Assembly: GCA_963204845.1 (NCBI GenBank)
Contig: CAUJIL010000201.1
Coordinates: 1-13,995, forward strand
Length of the DNA stretch: 13,995 nucleotides
DNA from: Pseudomonadota bacterium
Lineage (GTDB): Bacteria; Pseudomonadota; Gammaproteobacteria; Pseudomonadales; UBA5518
Direction of reading: 5' to 3'
Of the stretch, positions 6,999 through 13,995 are shown piece by piece. The notes beneath the pieces are model-generated. The model was not told the origin of the DNA. It saw nothing but the letters and a program-made list of their open reading frames with translations, and did not search any database. The position numbers were made by a program, and so were the translations under genes. Every line of letters starts with the position of its first letter. Within the stretch, counting starts at the first letter, position 1.

Positions 6999-8543
6999 AT
7001 GAGCAAGGACCGTCTGATCATTTTCGATACCACGATGCGCGACGGCGAGCAGAGCCCCGGCGCATCGATGACCCGCGACGAGAAGATCCGCATCGCGCGC
7101 GCGCTGGAGCGGCTCAACGTCGACGTCATCGAGGCCGGCTTCGCGATCGCCAGCCCGGGTGACTTCGAGGCCGTCAAGGCCGTCGCCGAGACGGTGAGGA
7201 ACTGCTCGGTCGCCAGCCTGGCGCGCGCCGCCGCGCGCGACATCGAGGAGGCCGCCGCGGCGCTGAAGAACGCGGTGCGCCCGCGCATCCACACCTTCAT
7301 CGCCACCTCGCCCATCCACATGCAGTACAAGCTGCAGATGACGCCGGCACAGGTGCTGGACCAGGCGGTACGCTCGGTGCGCCAGGCGCGCAACCACACC
7401 GGTGACGTGGAGTTCTCCTGCGAGGACGCCAGCCGCTCGGAGTTCGATTTCCTGTGCCGCATCATCGAGGCGGTGATCGCCGCCGGCGCCACCACGATCA
7501 ACCTGCCCGACACGGTCGGCTATGGTGAACCGGGCCAGTATGGCGAGTTCGTCGGCCGGCTGATCCGCACCATCCCGAACGCCGACAAGGCTGTGTTCTC
7601 GGTGCATTGCCACAACGACCTCGGGCTCGCGGTCGCGAACTCGCTGTCGGCGGTGATGCACGGGGCGCGCCAGGTCGAGTGCACGATCAACGGGCTCGGC
7701 GAACGCGCCGGCAACGCCTCGCTGGAGGAGATCGTGATGGCGGTGCGCACGCGCGCCGACGTGTTCCCGGTCGAGACGCGCATCGTGACCGAGGAGATCG
7801 TGCCGGCATCGCGCCTGGTGTCCTCGATCACCGGTTTCCCGGTGCAGCCGAACAAGGCCATCGTCGGCGCCAACGCGTTCGCGCACGAGGCCGGCATCCA
7901 CCAGGATGGCGTGCTGAAGCACCGCGAGACCTACGAGATCATGCGCGCCCAGGACGTGGGCTGGAGCACCAACCGCCTGGTGCTCGGCAAGCATTCGGGG
8001 CGCGCCGCGGTGCGCGCGCGCTTCGAGCAGCTCGGCATCAGCTTCGAGACCCGCGAGGAACTCGAGAGCGCGTTCCGCCGCTTCAAGGAGCTCGCCGACA
8101 AGAAGCACGAGATCTTCGACGAGGACCTGCAGGCGATCGCCAGCAACGTCAGCGTCGGGGACGCGGCCGAGCGCTACCAGCTGGTCGCGCTGGAAGCGGT
8201 GTCGCACACCGGCGAGAAGCCGCGCGCGCAGGTCACGCTGACGATCGACGGTGTGGAACACCGCAGCGCTGCCGAGGGAGACGGGCCGGTCGACGCGGTG
8301 TTCCGGGCGATCGAGAACGAGGTGCACAGCGGAACCACGCTGCAGTTGTTCTCGATCAACGCGATCACCACCGGCACCGACTCGCAGGCCGAGGTCATGG
8401 TGCGCCTGGAGCGCGACTCACGCATCGTCAACGGTGCGGGCGCCGATACCGACATCATCGTCGCCTCGGCGAAGGCGTACCTGCACGCGCTGAACGTGAT
8501 GGCGGGCGCGGTGCGCGCGCACCCGCAGATCAGCGGCATCTGA
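6999..8543 (+). CDS. leuA: 2-isopropylmalate synthase
   Basis: 514 residues, close to the E. coli enzyme's 523. It condenses acetyl-CoA with 2-oxoisovalerate to give 2-isopropylmalate, the committed step of leucine synthesis in the cytoplasm. The N-terminal TIM barrel shows TTMRDGEQSPG (Arg14, metal ligand Asp15), VHCHNDLGLAVAN (metal ligands His203 and His205) and NGLGERAGNASLEE (Asn239). NAFAHEAGIHQDGVLK marks the linker region. From about residue 390 on lies the leucine-binding regulatory domain, which gives feedback inhibition. The sequence fits the bacterial LeuA type rather than the longer fungal/actinobacterial form. No leuB, leuC or leuD is in the window. A leader-type control region may lie upstream, and the next gene starts 21 bp after the stop. 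Confidence 0.97.
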   Translation: MSKDRLIIFDTTMRDGEQSPGASMTRDEKIRIARALERLNVDVIEAGFAIASPGDFEAVKAVAETVRNCSVASLARAAARDIEEAAAALKNAVRPRIHTFIATSPIHMQYKLQMTPAQVLDQAVRSVRQARNHTGDVEFSCEDASRSEFDFLCRIIEAVIAAGATTINLPDTVGYGEPGQYGEFVGRLIRTIPNADKAVFSVHCHNDLGLAVANSLSAVMHGARQVECTINGLGERAGNASLEEIVMAVRTRADVFPVETRIVTEEIVPASRLVSSITGFPVQPNKAIVGANAFAHEAGIHQDGVLKHRETYEIMRAQDVGWSTNRLVLGKHSGRAAVRARFEQLGISFETREELESAFRRFKELADKKHEIFDEDLQAIASNVSVGDAAERYQLVALEAVSHTGEKPRAQVTLTIDGVEHRSAAEGDGPVDAVFRAIENEVHSGTTLQLFSINAITTGTDSQAEVMVRLERDSRIVNGAGADTDIIVASAKAYLHALNVMAGAVRAHPQISGI

Positions 8544-8564
8544 GGCGCGCGGGAGCACCGGCGC

Positions 8565-9347
8565 ATGGACGAGGCGCTGCGTCTGGCCTACCTCGCCGCG
8601 ATGGACATCCCGGTGTGGGTGCCGCGCGGCACGGACGGGGTCAAGGCCGGAGCGCAGTCCCGGGCGCAGGAGGTGGAGCCGGCGGGCTTCGCCGGCGCGC
8701 CCGCGCCGCCCATCCTGCCGGAACCGGTCACGACGGCGCGTGCGCCGGACGCCGCTCCGGGGCGTCTGGCACGCGAGCTGCTCGGCCCCGACCCCGCGCG
8801 CGGGCCGGCCGTGGCGCGTGCGGCGAGCGCGGCGACCGTGGCGCCGCAGGTGCCTGCCGGTGCGCCGGTGGCGAGCGGGCCGCAACGCGTGCCGGCCCTG
8901 CTGCTCGTGATGGCGGGACGCCATCTGTTCATCGACGAAGCCGGCGACCCCGGGCGCGATGCGCGCGTTGCCGCGCTCGCAACGGCGATCGCCTTCGCGC
9001 TGAGCGGCGAGCGGGTCGCGGCCAGCATGCAGCGCTTCGATCCGCTCGCGAGCGGGCTGGCGTCCGATCGGGCCGGCGCGCGCGACCTGCTGCTCGGCCG
9101 GCTGGCGAAGCTGACCGAAGGGGCCGACGTCGAACACGTGGTGCTGCTCGGCGAGGTCGCCGCCGGCGTGTTGCTCGGCTGGGACGCGCACGCCTACGCG
9201 CAGCGCGTGCCGCTGGTGCAGCGCGTTGCCGGGCTGCCGTGCGGCGCGCTGGTGACGCTGGCAGCCGGCGCGATGCTGCGTGATCCGGCCCTGAAGGCGG
9301 ACGCCTGGCGCGAACTGTGCGCGGCGCGCGCCGGTCATGGAATCTGA
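8565..9347 (+). CDS. holD: HolD-like DNA polymerase III psi subunit candidate (UDG-fold relic)
   Basis: 260 residues; ATG 8565 has GGGAG 9 nt upstream. The protein has three parts. The N-terminal peptide DEALRLAYLAAMDIPVWVPRG resembles the chi-binding start of E. coli psi (LQQLGITQWSLRRP). Residues about 28-110 form an Ala/Pro-rich, probably disordered linker. The C-terminal domain (about 110-260) resembles family-4 uracil-DNA glycosylases (VVLLGEVAAGVLLGWDA, then MLRDPALKADAWREL), but the catalytic HPxxLLR motif reads AAGAMLR and the GExPG motif is absent, so no glycosylase activity is expected. E. coli psi is known to have a UDG-like fold and its gene sits just upstream of rimI, exactly as here. 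The likely role is bridging chi/SSB to the clamp loader. The match is from memory of motifs, and the linker makes it longer than the enteric protein. Confidence 0.65.
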   Translation: MDEALRLAYLAAMDIPVWVPRGTDGVKAGAQSRAQEVEPAGFAGAPAPPILPEPVTTARAPDAAPGRLARELLGPDPARGPAVARAASAATVAPQVPAGAPVASGPQRVPALLLVMAGRHLFIDEAGDPGRDARVAALATAIAFALSGERVAASMQRFDPLASGLASDRAGARDLLLGRLAKLTEGADVEHVVLLGEVAAGVLLGWDAHAYAQRVPLVQRVAGLPCGALVTLAAGAMLRDPALKADAWRELCAARAGHGI

Positions 9348-9807
9348 ACCGCGGCGAGCGGCCGCGGCCGACGCCGAGGCGATCGCCGCGCTCGATGCGC
9401 GCGTCAACGACTCGCCGTGGAGCGTCGGCGCGGTGCGCGAGACGCTGCAACGCGCGGCGGGTTTCGTGGTCCAGCCGCACGGCGCCGGACTGGTCGGCTT
9501 CGTGCTGTTCGCGGTGGCCGCCGACGAATGCGAGGTGCTCGATATCGCGGTCGAGCCGGCGTGCCGGCGTGCCGGGCACGCGCGGCGGCTGCTCGAGGCG
9601 GCGCTGCGCGAGGCGGCCGCCGCGGGAGCGACGCGCTGCTTCCTGGAGGTGCGCGAATCGAATGTTCCGGCGCGCGCCTTCTACGGCGCCGCCGGCTTCG
9701 CGGCGACCGGACGGCGACGCAACTACTACCGCACGGCCACCGGGCGCGAGGACGCGCTGCTGATGTGCCGTGACATCACAGGGGAGAACCGGTCATGCCG
9801 ATCGTGA
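9337..9807 (+). CDS. rimI: Ribosomal protein S18 alanine N-acetyltransferase
   Basis: 156 residues; ATG 9337 lies within the last codons of the holD-like gene (11-bp overlap). This is a GNAT-fold enzyme that transfers acetyl from acetyl-CoA to the N-terminal alanine of ribosomal protein S18. The acetyl-CoA pyrophosphate loop is RRAGHARRLL (77-86). The RimI-specific block CFLEVRESNVPARAFYGAAGF supplies the general base Glu104 and acid Tyr116, equivalent to E. coli Glu103 and Tyr115. LDIAVEP precedes the loop as in the family. The C-terminus (RDITGENRSCRS) overlaps the next gene by 13 bp. Confidence 0.92.
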   Translation: MESEPRRAAAADAEAIAALDARVNDSPWSVGAVRETLQRAAGFVVQPHGAGLVGFVLFAVAADECEVLDIAVEPACRRAGHARRLLEAALREAAAAGATRCFLEVRESNVPARAFYGAAGFAATGRRRNYYRTATGREDALLMCRDITGENRSCRS

Positions 9808-10187
9808 GCACCGAATCGTGGACGCTGGAACTGCCCGACGAGTGGAGCGCGGAACACGACGACGACGTCGTCGTGATCGGCGACGAGGACGGCGTCAGTT
9901 GCCTCGAGATCTCCTCGCTGGTGCTCGACGAGGGCGAGGTAGGCGACGAGGACCTCGGGGAATTCGCGCGCGACCTGCTCGATGCCGGAGTGCGCCCGCG
10001 CACCGCGCGCATCGGCGACTGGACGGGCCAGTTGTTCGAGCACGACGACGCCGACGGCCACTGGCGCGAGTGGTTCCTGCGCCACGGCGCCCACTTCGTC
10101 TACGCGGGCTACCACTGCCTGCCCGAACACGCCGGCATGGACGATGCGGCGATCGCCGAGATCCTGGCGACGCTGGAGCCGCGCTGA
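9795..10187 (+). CDS. Conserved-looking acidic protein of unknown function
   Basis: 130 residues; the start is set by GGGGAGA about 8 nt before ATG 9795, inside the end of rimI. No function is recognised. The protein is very acidic: 32 Asp/Glu against 7 Arg and no Lys. It has the look of a small soluble alpha/beta domain: TESWTLELPDEWSAEHDD at the start, GVSCLEISSL, then a Trp-rich middle (GDWTGQLF, HWREWFLR), an aromatic strand HFVYAGYHC, and a final helix MDDAAIAEILATL. I have the impression of similar small proteins beside rimI in other gammaproteobacteria but cannot name a family. No signal peptide or membrane span is seen. Translational overlap with rimI suggests co-expression. Confidence 0.8.
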   Translation: MPIVSTESWTLELPDEWSAEHDDDVVVIGDEDGVSCLEISSLVLDEGEVGDEDLGEFARDLLDAGVRPRTARIGDWTGQLFEHDDADGHWREWFLRHGAHFVYAGYHCLPEHAGMDDAAIAEILATLEPR

Positions 10188-10275
10188 GGCGGTGCGCAGG
10201 TCGCGTGCCGGTCGGGCGCGCGCCGGATGCAGGCCGGTTTTCAACCCGACGTCGAACCCGGAGAACGACCCAGGC

Positions 10276-11169
10276 ATGAAGCTCGATTTCCTGGTCGCTG
10301 GTTTCAGCAAATGCGGCACCACATCGCTCTGTGCATTGCTCGACGCGCATCCGCAGGTGTTCATTCCGCCGATGAAGGAAACCAATTTCTTCATCGAGGA
10401 AGACTACCTGCAGCGGCTCGATTGGTACGCAGGGCTGTTCGCGGCGGCGTCTTCGGGTGCGCGGCTCGGAGAGGGCTGCCAGTTCTACAGCAGTACGCGC
10501 TACGAACGGGCGGCCCGCGATCGCATCCTGCTTCACAGCCCGCACGTGCGCTTGATCTTCATCGCTCGCGACCCGATCGACCGCATCGAGTCGAGCTACC
10601 GTGAGTTCCATCACAGCGGCCCGCGCTTCGGGCTGGACGCACCATTCGGCATCGGCAAGGCGTTGTGCGAGCTGCCCGACCTGGTCGACGACACGCGCTA
10701 CTGGTCGCGGCTGGCGAACTATCGCGAACGCGTGCCGGACGAACGCATCCTGCTGCTGTTCAACGAGGACCTGCTGGCCGATTCGGCGGGCGTGATGGCG
10801 CGCTGCTGGGATTTTCTCGGGGTGGCGCGTCGCGACGACATCGCCCGCTCGTTGGTGCGCCTGAACGAAGGGGGCACCAAGCTCCACGACACCCGGGTGC
10901 TGCGCTGCATGCGCAGGAGCCCTCTCGTCGGGCCGTGGCTGAGCCGCCGCTTCGACATCGACACGCAGGACCGACTAGGGCAGTTGCTGGGGCTGCGCCG
11001 GGCGTTCCGGCGTCCGATCGCGTGGGACGACGAAGCGCGTCGATTCGTGGTGAATGAACTCGCCGCCGAGGCCGCGAAGCTGCTGGCCTTCGCCGGTAAG
11101 CCGTTCGGCTTCTGGCCGCGGTTGGCAGCCTGGGTCGCCGAATTCGGCATCGAACCGGACCCCCCGTAG
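10276..11169 (+). CDS. PAPS-dependent sulfotransferase family protein
   Basis: 297 residues from ATG 10276, whose next codons begin the conserved first strand (LDFLVAGFSKCGTTSL). The frame is open further upstream, but that part lacks family sequence. The 5'-phosphosulfate loop is GFSKCGTTSL (9-18, catalytic-type Lys12), and the 3'-phosphate site is RLIFIARDPIDRIESSY (Arg98, Ser106), as in heparan-sulfate/Stf-type sulfotransferases. PPMKETNFF after the first helix is also typical of the group. The enzyme would move sulfate from PAPS to a hydroxyl or amine of a carbohydrate or other small acceptor; the acceptor is unknown. An 88-bp gap separates it from the acidic gene, and no PAPS synthesis gene is nearby. 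Its last two codons and TAG stop lie in a REP-like repeat. Confidence 0.88.
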   Translation: MKLDFLVAGFSKCGTTSLCALLDAHPQVFIPPMKETNFFIEEDYLQRLDWYAGLFAAASSGARLGEGCQFYSSTRYERAARDRILLHSPHVRLIFIARDPIDRIESSYREFHHSGPRFGLDAPFGIGKALCELPDLVDDTRYWSRLANYRERVPDERILLLFNEDLLADSAGVMARCWDFLGVARRDDIARSLVRLNEGGTKLHDTRVLRCMRRSPLVGPWLSRRFDIDTQDRLGQLLGLRRAFRRPIAWDDEARRFVVNELAAEAAKLLAFAGKPFGFWPRLAAWVAEFGIEPDPP

Positions 11170-11190
11170 GTCGGCATTCATGCCGACGGT
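11161..11190 (+). repeat. REP-like palindrome, copy 1 (GTAG type)
   Basis: A 30-bp unit identical to 11201-11230. It has a CCCC lead, a GTAG head (11166-11169) and a perfect palindrome GTCGGCAT-TC-ATGCCGAC (11170-11187). A GTAG head plus an imperfect or perfect hairpin is the layout of the GTAG-class REP elements described in Stenotrophomonas and other gammaproteobacteria, moved by REP-associated tyrosine transposases. The TAG of the head is the stop codon of the sulfotransferase. Confidence 0.75.
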
Positions 11191-11200
11191 GCGACGCCGT

Positions 11201-11230
11201 CCCCCGTAGGTCGGCATTCATGCCGACGGT
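11201..11230 (+). repeat. REP-like palindrome, copy 2 (GTAG type)
   Basis: An exact second copy in the same orientation, separated from copy 1 by 10 bp (GCGACGCCGT). The GTAG head is at 11206-11209 and the stem arms are 11210-11217 and 11220-11227. The TCA at 11218-11220, in and beside the loop, is the complement of the nth stop codon. Sitting between convergent genes, the paired hairpins may end transcription from both sides or protect 3' ends. Confidence 0.75.
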
Positions 11231-11871
11231 TTGGCGCTTGACCCTGGCCGGCGAGGATACTCGCACAGATCGGCGATCACGCATTCGTGGCACTTGGGAT
11301 TGCGTGCGGTGCACACGTAGCGGCCGTGCAGGATCAGCCAGTGGTGGGCGTCCTGCAGGTACTCGCGCGGTGTGGTCTTCAGCAGCTTGTCCTCGACCTC
11401 GCGCACGGTCTTGCCGGGCGCGAGGCGGATGCGGTTGGCGAGGCGGAAGATATGGGTGTCGACGGCCATCACCGGCTCGCCGAAGGCAGTGTTCAGGATC
11501 ACGTTCGCGGTCTTGCGCCCGACGCCGGGCAGCGCCTGCAGCGCCGCGCGCGTGGCCGGCACCTCGCCGCCGTGGCGTTCGATCAGCGCCGCGCAGGTGG
11601 CGACGACGTTGCGCGCCTTGGCGTTGAACAGGCCGATGTGGCGGATGTACGGCTTCAGGCCCTCCTCGCCGAGCGCGAGTATCGCCTGCGGGGTATTCGC
11701 CACCGCGTAGAGCTCGCGGGTGGCCTTGTTGACGCTCACGTCGGTGGCCTGCGCCGACAGGATCACGGCGACCAGCAGTTCGAACGGCGTGCGGTAGTCG
11801 AGCTCGGTGCGCGGCGCGGGATTCGCCGCCTGCAAGCGGCGGAAGATCTCGCGACGCGTCGCGGCGTTCAT
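11218..11871 (-). CDS. nth: Endonuclease III (DNA glycosylase/AP lyase)
   Basis: 217 residues, a base-excision-repair enzyme that removes oxidised pyrimidines and cleaves the abasic site. The helix-hairpin-helix LPGVGRKTA contains catalytic Lys120, and VDTHIFR contains Asp138, both at the same numbers as in E. coli. The C-terminal [4Fe-4S] motif has Cys187, 194, 197 and 203 in the exact C-x6-C-x2-C-x5-C spacing. The length is near the E. coli 211; the extra tail (PGSSAKPSA) runs into the REP-like repeat, which supplies the stop codon. The start ATG overlaps the rsxE stop (ATGA), so nth is the last gene of the rsx operon, an arrangement shared with enteric bacteria. Confidence 0.97.
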   Translation of the reverse strand: MNAATRREIFRRLQAANPAPRTELDYRTPFELLVAVILSAQATDVSVNKATRELYAVANTPQAILALGEEGLKPYIRHIGLFNAKARNVVATCAALIERHGGEVPATRAALQALPGVGRKTANVILNTAFGEPVMAVDTHIFRLANRIRLAPGKTVREVEDKLLKTTPREYLQDAHHWLILHGRYVCTARNPKCHECVIADLCEYPRRPGSSAKPSA

Positions 11872-12584
11872 CCGATGTGACCGGTGACGCGCACGCGCTT
11901 GCTGCCGGGCGGCGCGGCGGGAGCAGCGGCGCGTGCGCGGCGCGCCTGCAGTTCGGCGTCGATGCCGTTCTTCGCCGCGATCAGCAGTCCGGTGAAGATG
12001 AACGCGCCGGGCGGCAGCACCGCGAGCAGGAAGTGCTTGTACTCACCGAACGGGCGCACTTCCCACGTCGCCGCGGCCGGGCCGAACAGCAGGTCCATGC
12101 CGGCGAACAGCGTGCCGTTGCCGAACAGCTCGCGCAGGGCGCCGAGTACGATCAGCGTGGCCGCGAATCCGCTGCCCATCACCAGGCCCTCGAACGCGGA
12201 GATCGCCACCGGGTTGCGGCTCGCGAACGCCTCGGCGCGACCGAGCACCAGGCAGTTCGTGGTGATCAGCGGCAGGAAGATGCCGAGTACCTCGTACATC
12301 CCGTAGGCGAGCGCCTGCATCAGCAGTTCCACCACGGTCACCGACGAGGCGATGATCAGCACGAACACCGGCAGCCGGATCGCGTTCGGCACCGTGTTGC
12401 GCACGCTGGCGACCAGCGTGCTGGTGGTCGCCAGCACCGCGATGGTCGCCAGCCCCATGCCGAGTGCGTTGACCACCGAGCCGCTGACCGCGAGCAGCGG
12501 GCACAGCCCAAGCAGCTGCACCAGCGCGCCGTTGTTGCGCCACAGTCCGTCGCGCAGCACCTGCGCGTAGCGATCGTCATTCAT
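11868..12584 (-). CDS. rsxE: Rnf/Rsx electron-transport complex subunit E
   Basis: 238 residues of an integral inner-membrane subunit with about six spans. The Rnf complex couples NADH-ferredoxin electron transfer to ion movement; the enteric Rsx version also keeps SoxR reduced. Family landmarks are GLWRNNGALVQLLGLCPLLAVS (part) near the start, FLPLITTNCLVLGRAEAFA, and PPGAFIFTGLLIA near the end. Cys28 and Cys111 sit where RnfA/RnfE (and NqrD/NqrE) cysteines hold the membrane iron centre. The C-terminus has an Ala/Arg-rich tail. It overlaps rsxG by 8 bp and nth by 4 bp. The name rnfE would be equally valid. Confidence 0.95.
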   Translation of the reverse strand: MNDDRYAQVLRDGLWRNNGALVQLLGLCPLLAVSGSVVNALGMGLATIAVLATTSTLVASVRNTVPNAIRLPVFVLIIASSVTVVELLMQALAYGMYEVLGIFLPLITTNCLVLGRAEAFASRNPVAISAFEGLVMGSGFAATLIVLGALRELFGNGTLFAGMDLLFGPAAATWEVRPFGEYKHFLLAVLPPGAFIFTGLLIAAKNGIDAELQARRARAAAPAAPPGSKRVRVTGHIG

Positions 12585-13218
12585 CAGCGTGCCCCTGCGC
12601 CGGGGGCGGCGCGGTCAGCGCCTCCCGGTTGGCCTCGAAGTACTGCAGCGCGCGCCGGATCGCGGCGGTAACCGCGCGCGGGGTGATGGTGGCGCCGGTG
12701 AACTGGTCGAACTCGCCGCCGTCCTTCTTCACCGTCCAGCGCGCCTGCGGCGGGTCGTTCAGCGAACGGCCGCGGAAACCCTCGATCCAGTCCGACTTGC
12801 GCTTTTCGATGCGGTCGCCGAGTCCGGGTGTCTCGTGGTGCGCCACCACGCGTGCACCGGCGATGGTGCCGTCGGCGTTCACGGCCACGATCGCATCGAT
12901 CGCGCCACCGTAGCCGTCGGGCGCGCTGAACGGCAGGATCACGGCCTCGACATCGGCGCCGCGACGCGCGACCAGTGCGTTGCGCGGTGCGCGCAGCCCC
13001 AGCAGCTCGCGGTCGGCGAGTTCGATCACGTCGTCGAGCAGCACGTTGTCGTAGCGCGTGCGTGGCAGGATCTCCTCGTAGGCGCGCGCCTCGGCAGCGC
13101 GCCGCGCGGCGGTGATCGGTTCGCGCGTGAACCACTCGGTCAGCGCCAGAGCCAGCGTGAACACCAGCGCGAAGGCCGCCAGCAGCGCCGCGTTGCGGGA
13201 GATCGCGCGCCGCATCAT
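12577..13218 (-). CDS. rsxG: Rnf/Rsx electron-transport complex subunit G (covalent FMN)
   Basis: 213 residues from the first of two adjacent ATGs (13218), which overlaps the rsxD stop by 4 bp. One N-terminal membrane anchor (about 8-27) precedes a periplasmic FMN-binding domain. HHETPGLGDRIE and DQFTGATITPRAV are the two family signatures; Thr177 in TGAT is the expected phosphoester attachment site for FMN, added by ApbE. The role is to relay electrons between RnfD and the rest of the complex. The preceding YGGAIDAIVAVNADG strand is also typical. All key residues are present, so the subunit looks functional. Confidence 0.95.
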   Translation of the reverse strand: MMRRAISRNAALLAAFALVFTLALALTEWFTREPITAARRAAEARAYEEILPRTRYDNVLLDDVIELADRELLGLRAPRNALVARRGADVEAVILPFSAPDGYGGAIDAIVAVNADGTIAGARVVAHHETPGLGDRIEKRKSDWIEGFRGRSLNDPPQARWTVKKDGGEFDQFTGATITPRAVTAAIRRALQYFEANREALTAPPPAQGHADE

Positions 13219-13995
13219 GGTGCGCGGCCTCCGCTGCCGTGTCCGTAGACGCGCGGCTGCACGAGGTAATCGATCAGCGGCGCCGCGAAATTCATCAGCA
13301 GCACCGAGAAGGCCACCGCGTCGGGGTAATTGCCCCAGTGCCGGATCAGGTAGACCAGCACCCCGACCAGCGCTCCGGCGAGCAGCCGCCCGCGCGTGCT
13401 GGCCGGCGCGGTGACCGGATCGGTCACGATGAAGAACGCGCCCAGCATGGTCGCGCCCGTGAACAGGTGGAACAGCGGCGAGCCGCCGCTGGCGGCGCTG
13501 CCGCCGTCGTAATACAGCGCCGCCATCAGCACGAGCGCGCCCAGCATGCCCGCCGGCGCGTGCCAGGTGAACACGCGCCGCCACAGCAGGTACAGCCCGC
13601 CGGCCAGGAATCCCGCGTTGACCCACTCCCAGCCGGCGCCACCGATACGCCCGAACTGCGGGTTCTCGCGCCACAGCTCCGCCACCAGCAGCGTGTGGTT
13701 CTGGCGCAGCAGGTCGAGCGGGGTCGCCATCGTCAGCGCGTCGAGGCGTGCCGGCGCGAGCAGCCCGAGCGCGCCGCGGAGCGCCTCCAGTGGTCCCGGC
13801 ACCGCATCTGTCCCGACACCGAGCGGCGCGATCCAGCGCGTCATCTCGAGCGGGAACGAGATCAGCAGCACCACGTAGCCGACCATCGCCGGATTGATGG
13901 GGTTCTGACCGAGCCCGCCGTACAGATGCTTGGCGAACCCGATCGCTGCCAGCGTGCCGGTCGCCACCAGCCACCACGGCGCGGCCGGCGGCAGG
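13215..13995 (-). CDS. rsxD: Rnf/Rsx electron-transport complex subunit D (5' end beyond window)
   Basis: The minus-strand frame is open to the right edge, so about the last 260 residues are visible. It starts at the edge with LPPAAPWWL and continues AKHLYGGLGQNPINPAMVGY, a conserved central stretch of RnfD, so the true N-terminus (about 90 residues) lies outside; the in-frame GTG at 13967 is not the start. It is a multi-spanning subunit that carries covalent FMN on the Thr of FTGATMLGAFFIVTDPVTAP. It forms the membrane core with RsxA, RsxE and RsxG. The stop overlaps the rsxG start (ATGA). rsxA, rsxB and rsxC are expected further upstream, to the right of the window. Confidence 0.95.
   Translation of the reverse strand, partial: LPPAAPWWLVATGTLAAIGFAKHLYGGLGQNPINPAMVGYVVLLISFPLEMTRWIAPLGVGTDAVPGPLEALRGALGLLAPARLDALTMATPLDLLRQNHTLLVAELWRENPQFGRIGGAGWEWVNAGFLAGGLYLLWRRVFTWHAPAGMLGALVLMAALYYDGGSAASGGSPLFHLFTGATMLGAFFIVTDPVTAPASTRGRLLAGALVGVLVYLIRHWGNYPDAVAFSVLLMNFAAPLIDYLVQPRVYGHGSGGRAP

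Noticed and set aside
6924..8327. A 467-codon minus-strand open frame opposite leuA.
   Set aside because: leuA on the plus strand is unmistakable, and the antisense frame shows only the Arg/Asp/Val/His-rich composition expected of a shadow.
10218..10244. CCGG-ATGCAGG-CCGG followed by TTTT after the acidic gene, considered as an intrinsic terminator.
   Set aside because: The stem is only 4-5 bp with a 7-nt loop and four T, too weak to call, although it could slow transcription before the sulfotransferase.
11161..11230. The two 30-bp repeats as the start of a CRISPR array.
   Set aside because: The spacer is only 10 bp, there are just two units, and each repeat is a near-complete palindrome with a GTAG head, which fits REP elements.

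Overview
The window looks like chromosome from a high-GC gammaproteobacterium. The best evidence is gene order: a minus-strand rsxD-rsxG-rsxE-nth run (Rnf/Rsx electron-transport complex followed by endonuclease III, as in enteric bacteria) and a holD-like gene directly upstream of rimI, also as in enterics. No genus can be assigned from this alone.

Left block (1-6618, plus strand): six tightly packed genes, four of the five junctions being start/stop overlaps. In order: the C-terminal end of an SGNH-type O-acyltransferase, a small GDPD-fold phosphodiesterase-like protein, a large protein with a GT-C-like membrane domain fused to a phosphoribulokinase-like P-loop kinase, a HAD phosphatase, a class II (zinc) aldolase-like protein, and a second large GT-C-like membrane protein with a C-terminal soluble domain. 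Taken together they suggest a surface-glycan or lipid-linked-sugar modification pathway: soluble small-molecule sugar-phosphate chemistry (kinase, phosphatase, aldolase) beside membrane transfer steps and O-acylation. The substrate cannot be read from the sequence. These genes use AGG arginine codons often, whereas the plus-strand genes to their right almost never do, so the block may have been acquired horizontally.

Middle (6619-6998): a 380-bp non-coding gap before leuA. It holds a possible 26-codon leucine-rich leader peptide whose last codons run into a perfect 8-bp hairpin, a candidate attenuator-type control of leuA.

Right plus-strand block (6999-11169): leuA (2-isopropylmalate synthase), a holD-like DNA polymerase III psi-subunit candidate with a relic uracil-DNA-glycosylase-like C-terminus, rimI (ribosomal protein S18 N-acetyltransferase), a very acidic conserved-looking 130-aa protein, and a PAPS-dependent sulfotransferase.

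Convergent junction (11161-11230): two identical 30-bp GTAG-headed REP-like palindromes, 10 bp apart. One supplies the stop codon of the sulfotransferase and the other the stop codon of nth. The minus-strand genes nth, rsxE, rsxG and rsxD (the last cut by the right edge) overlap each other by 4-8 bp and form one operon reading leftward from beyond the window.
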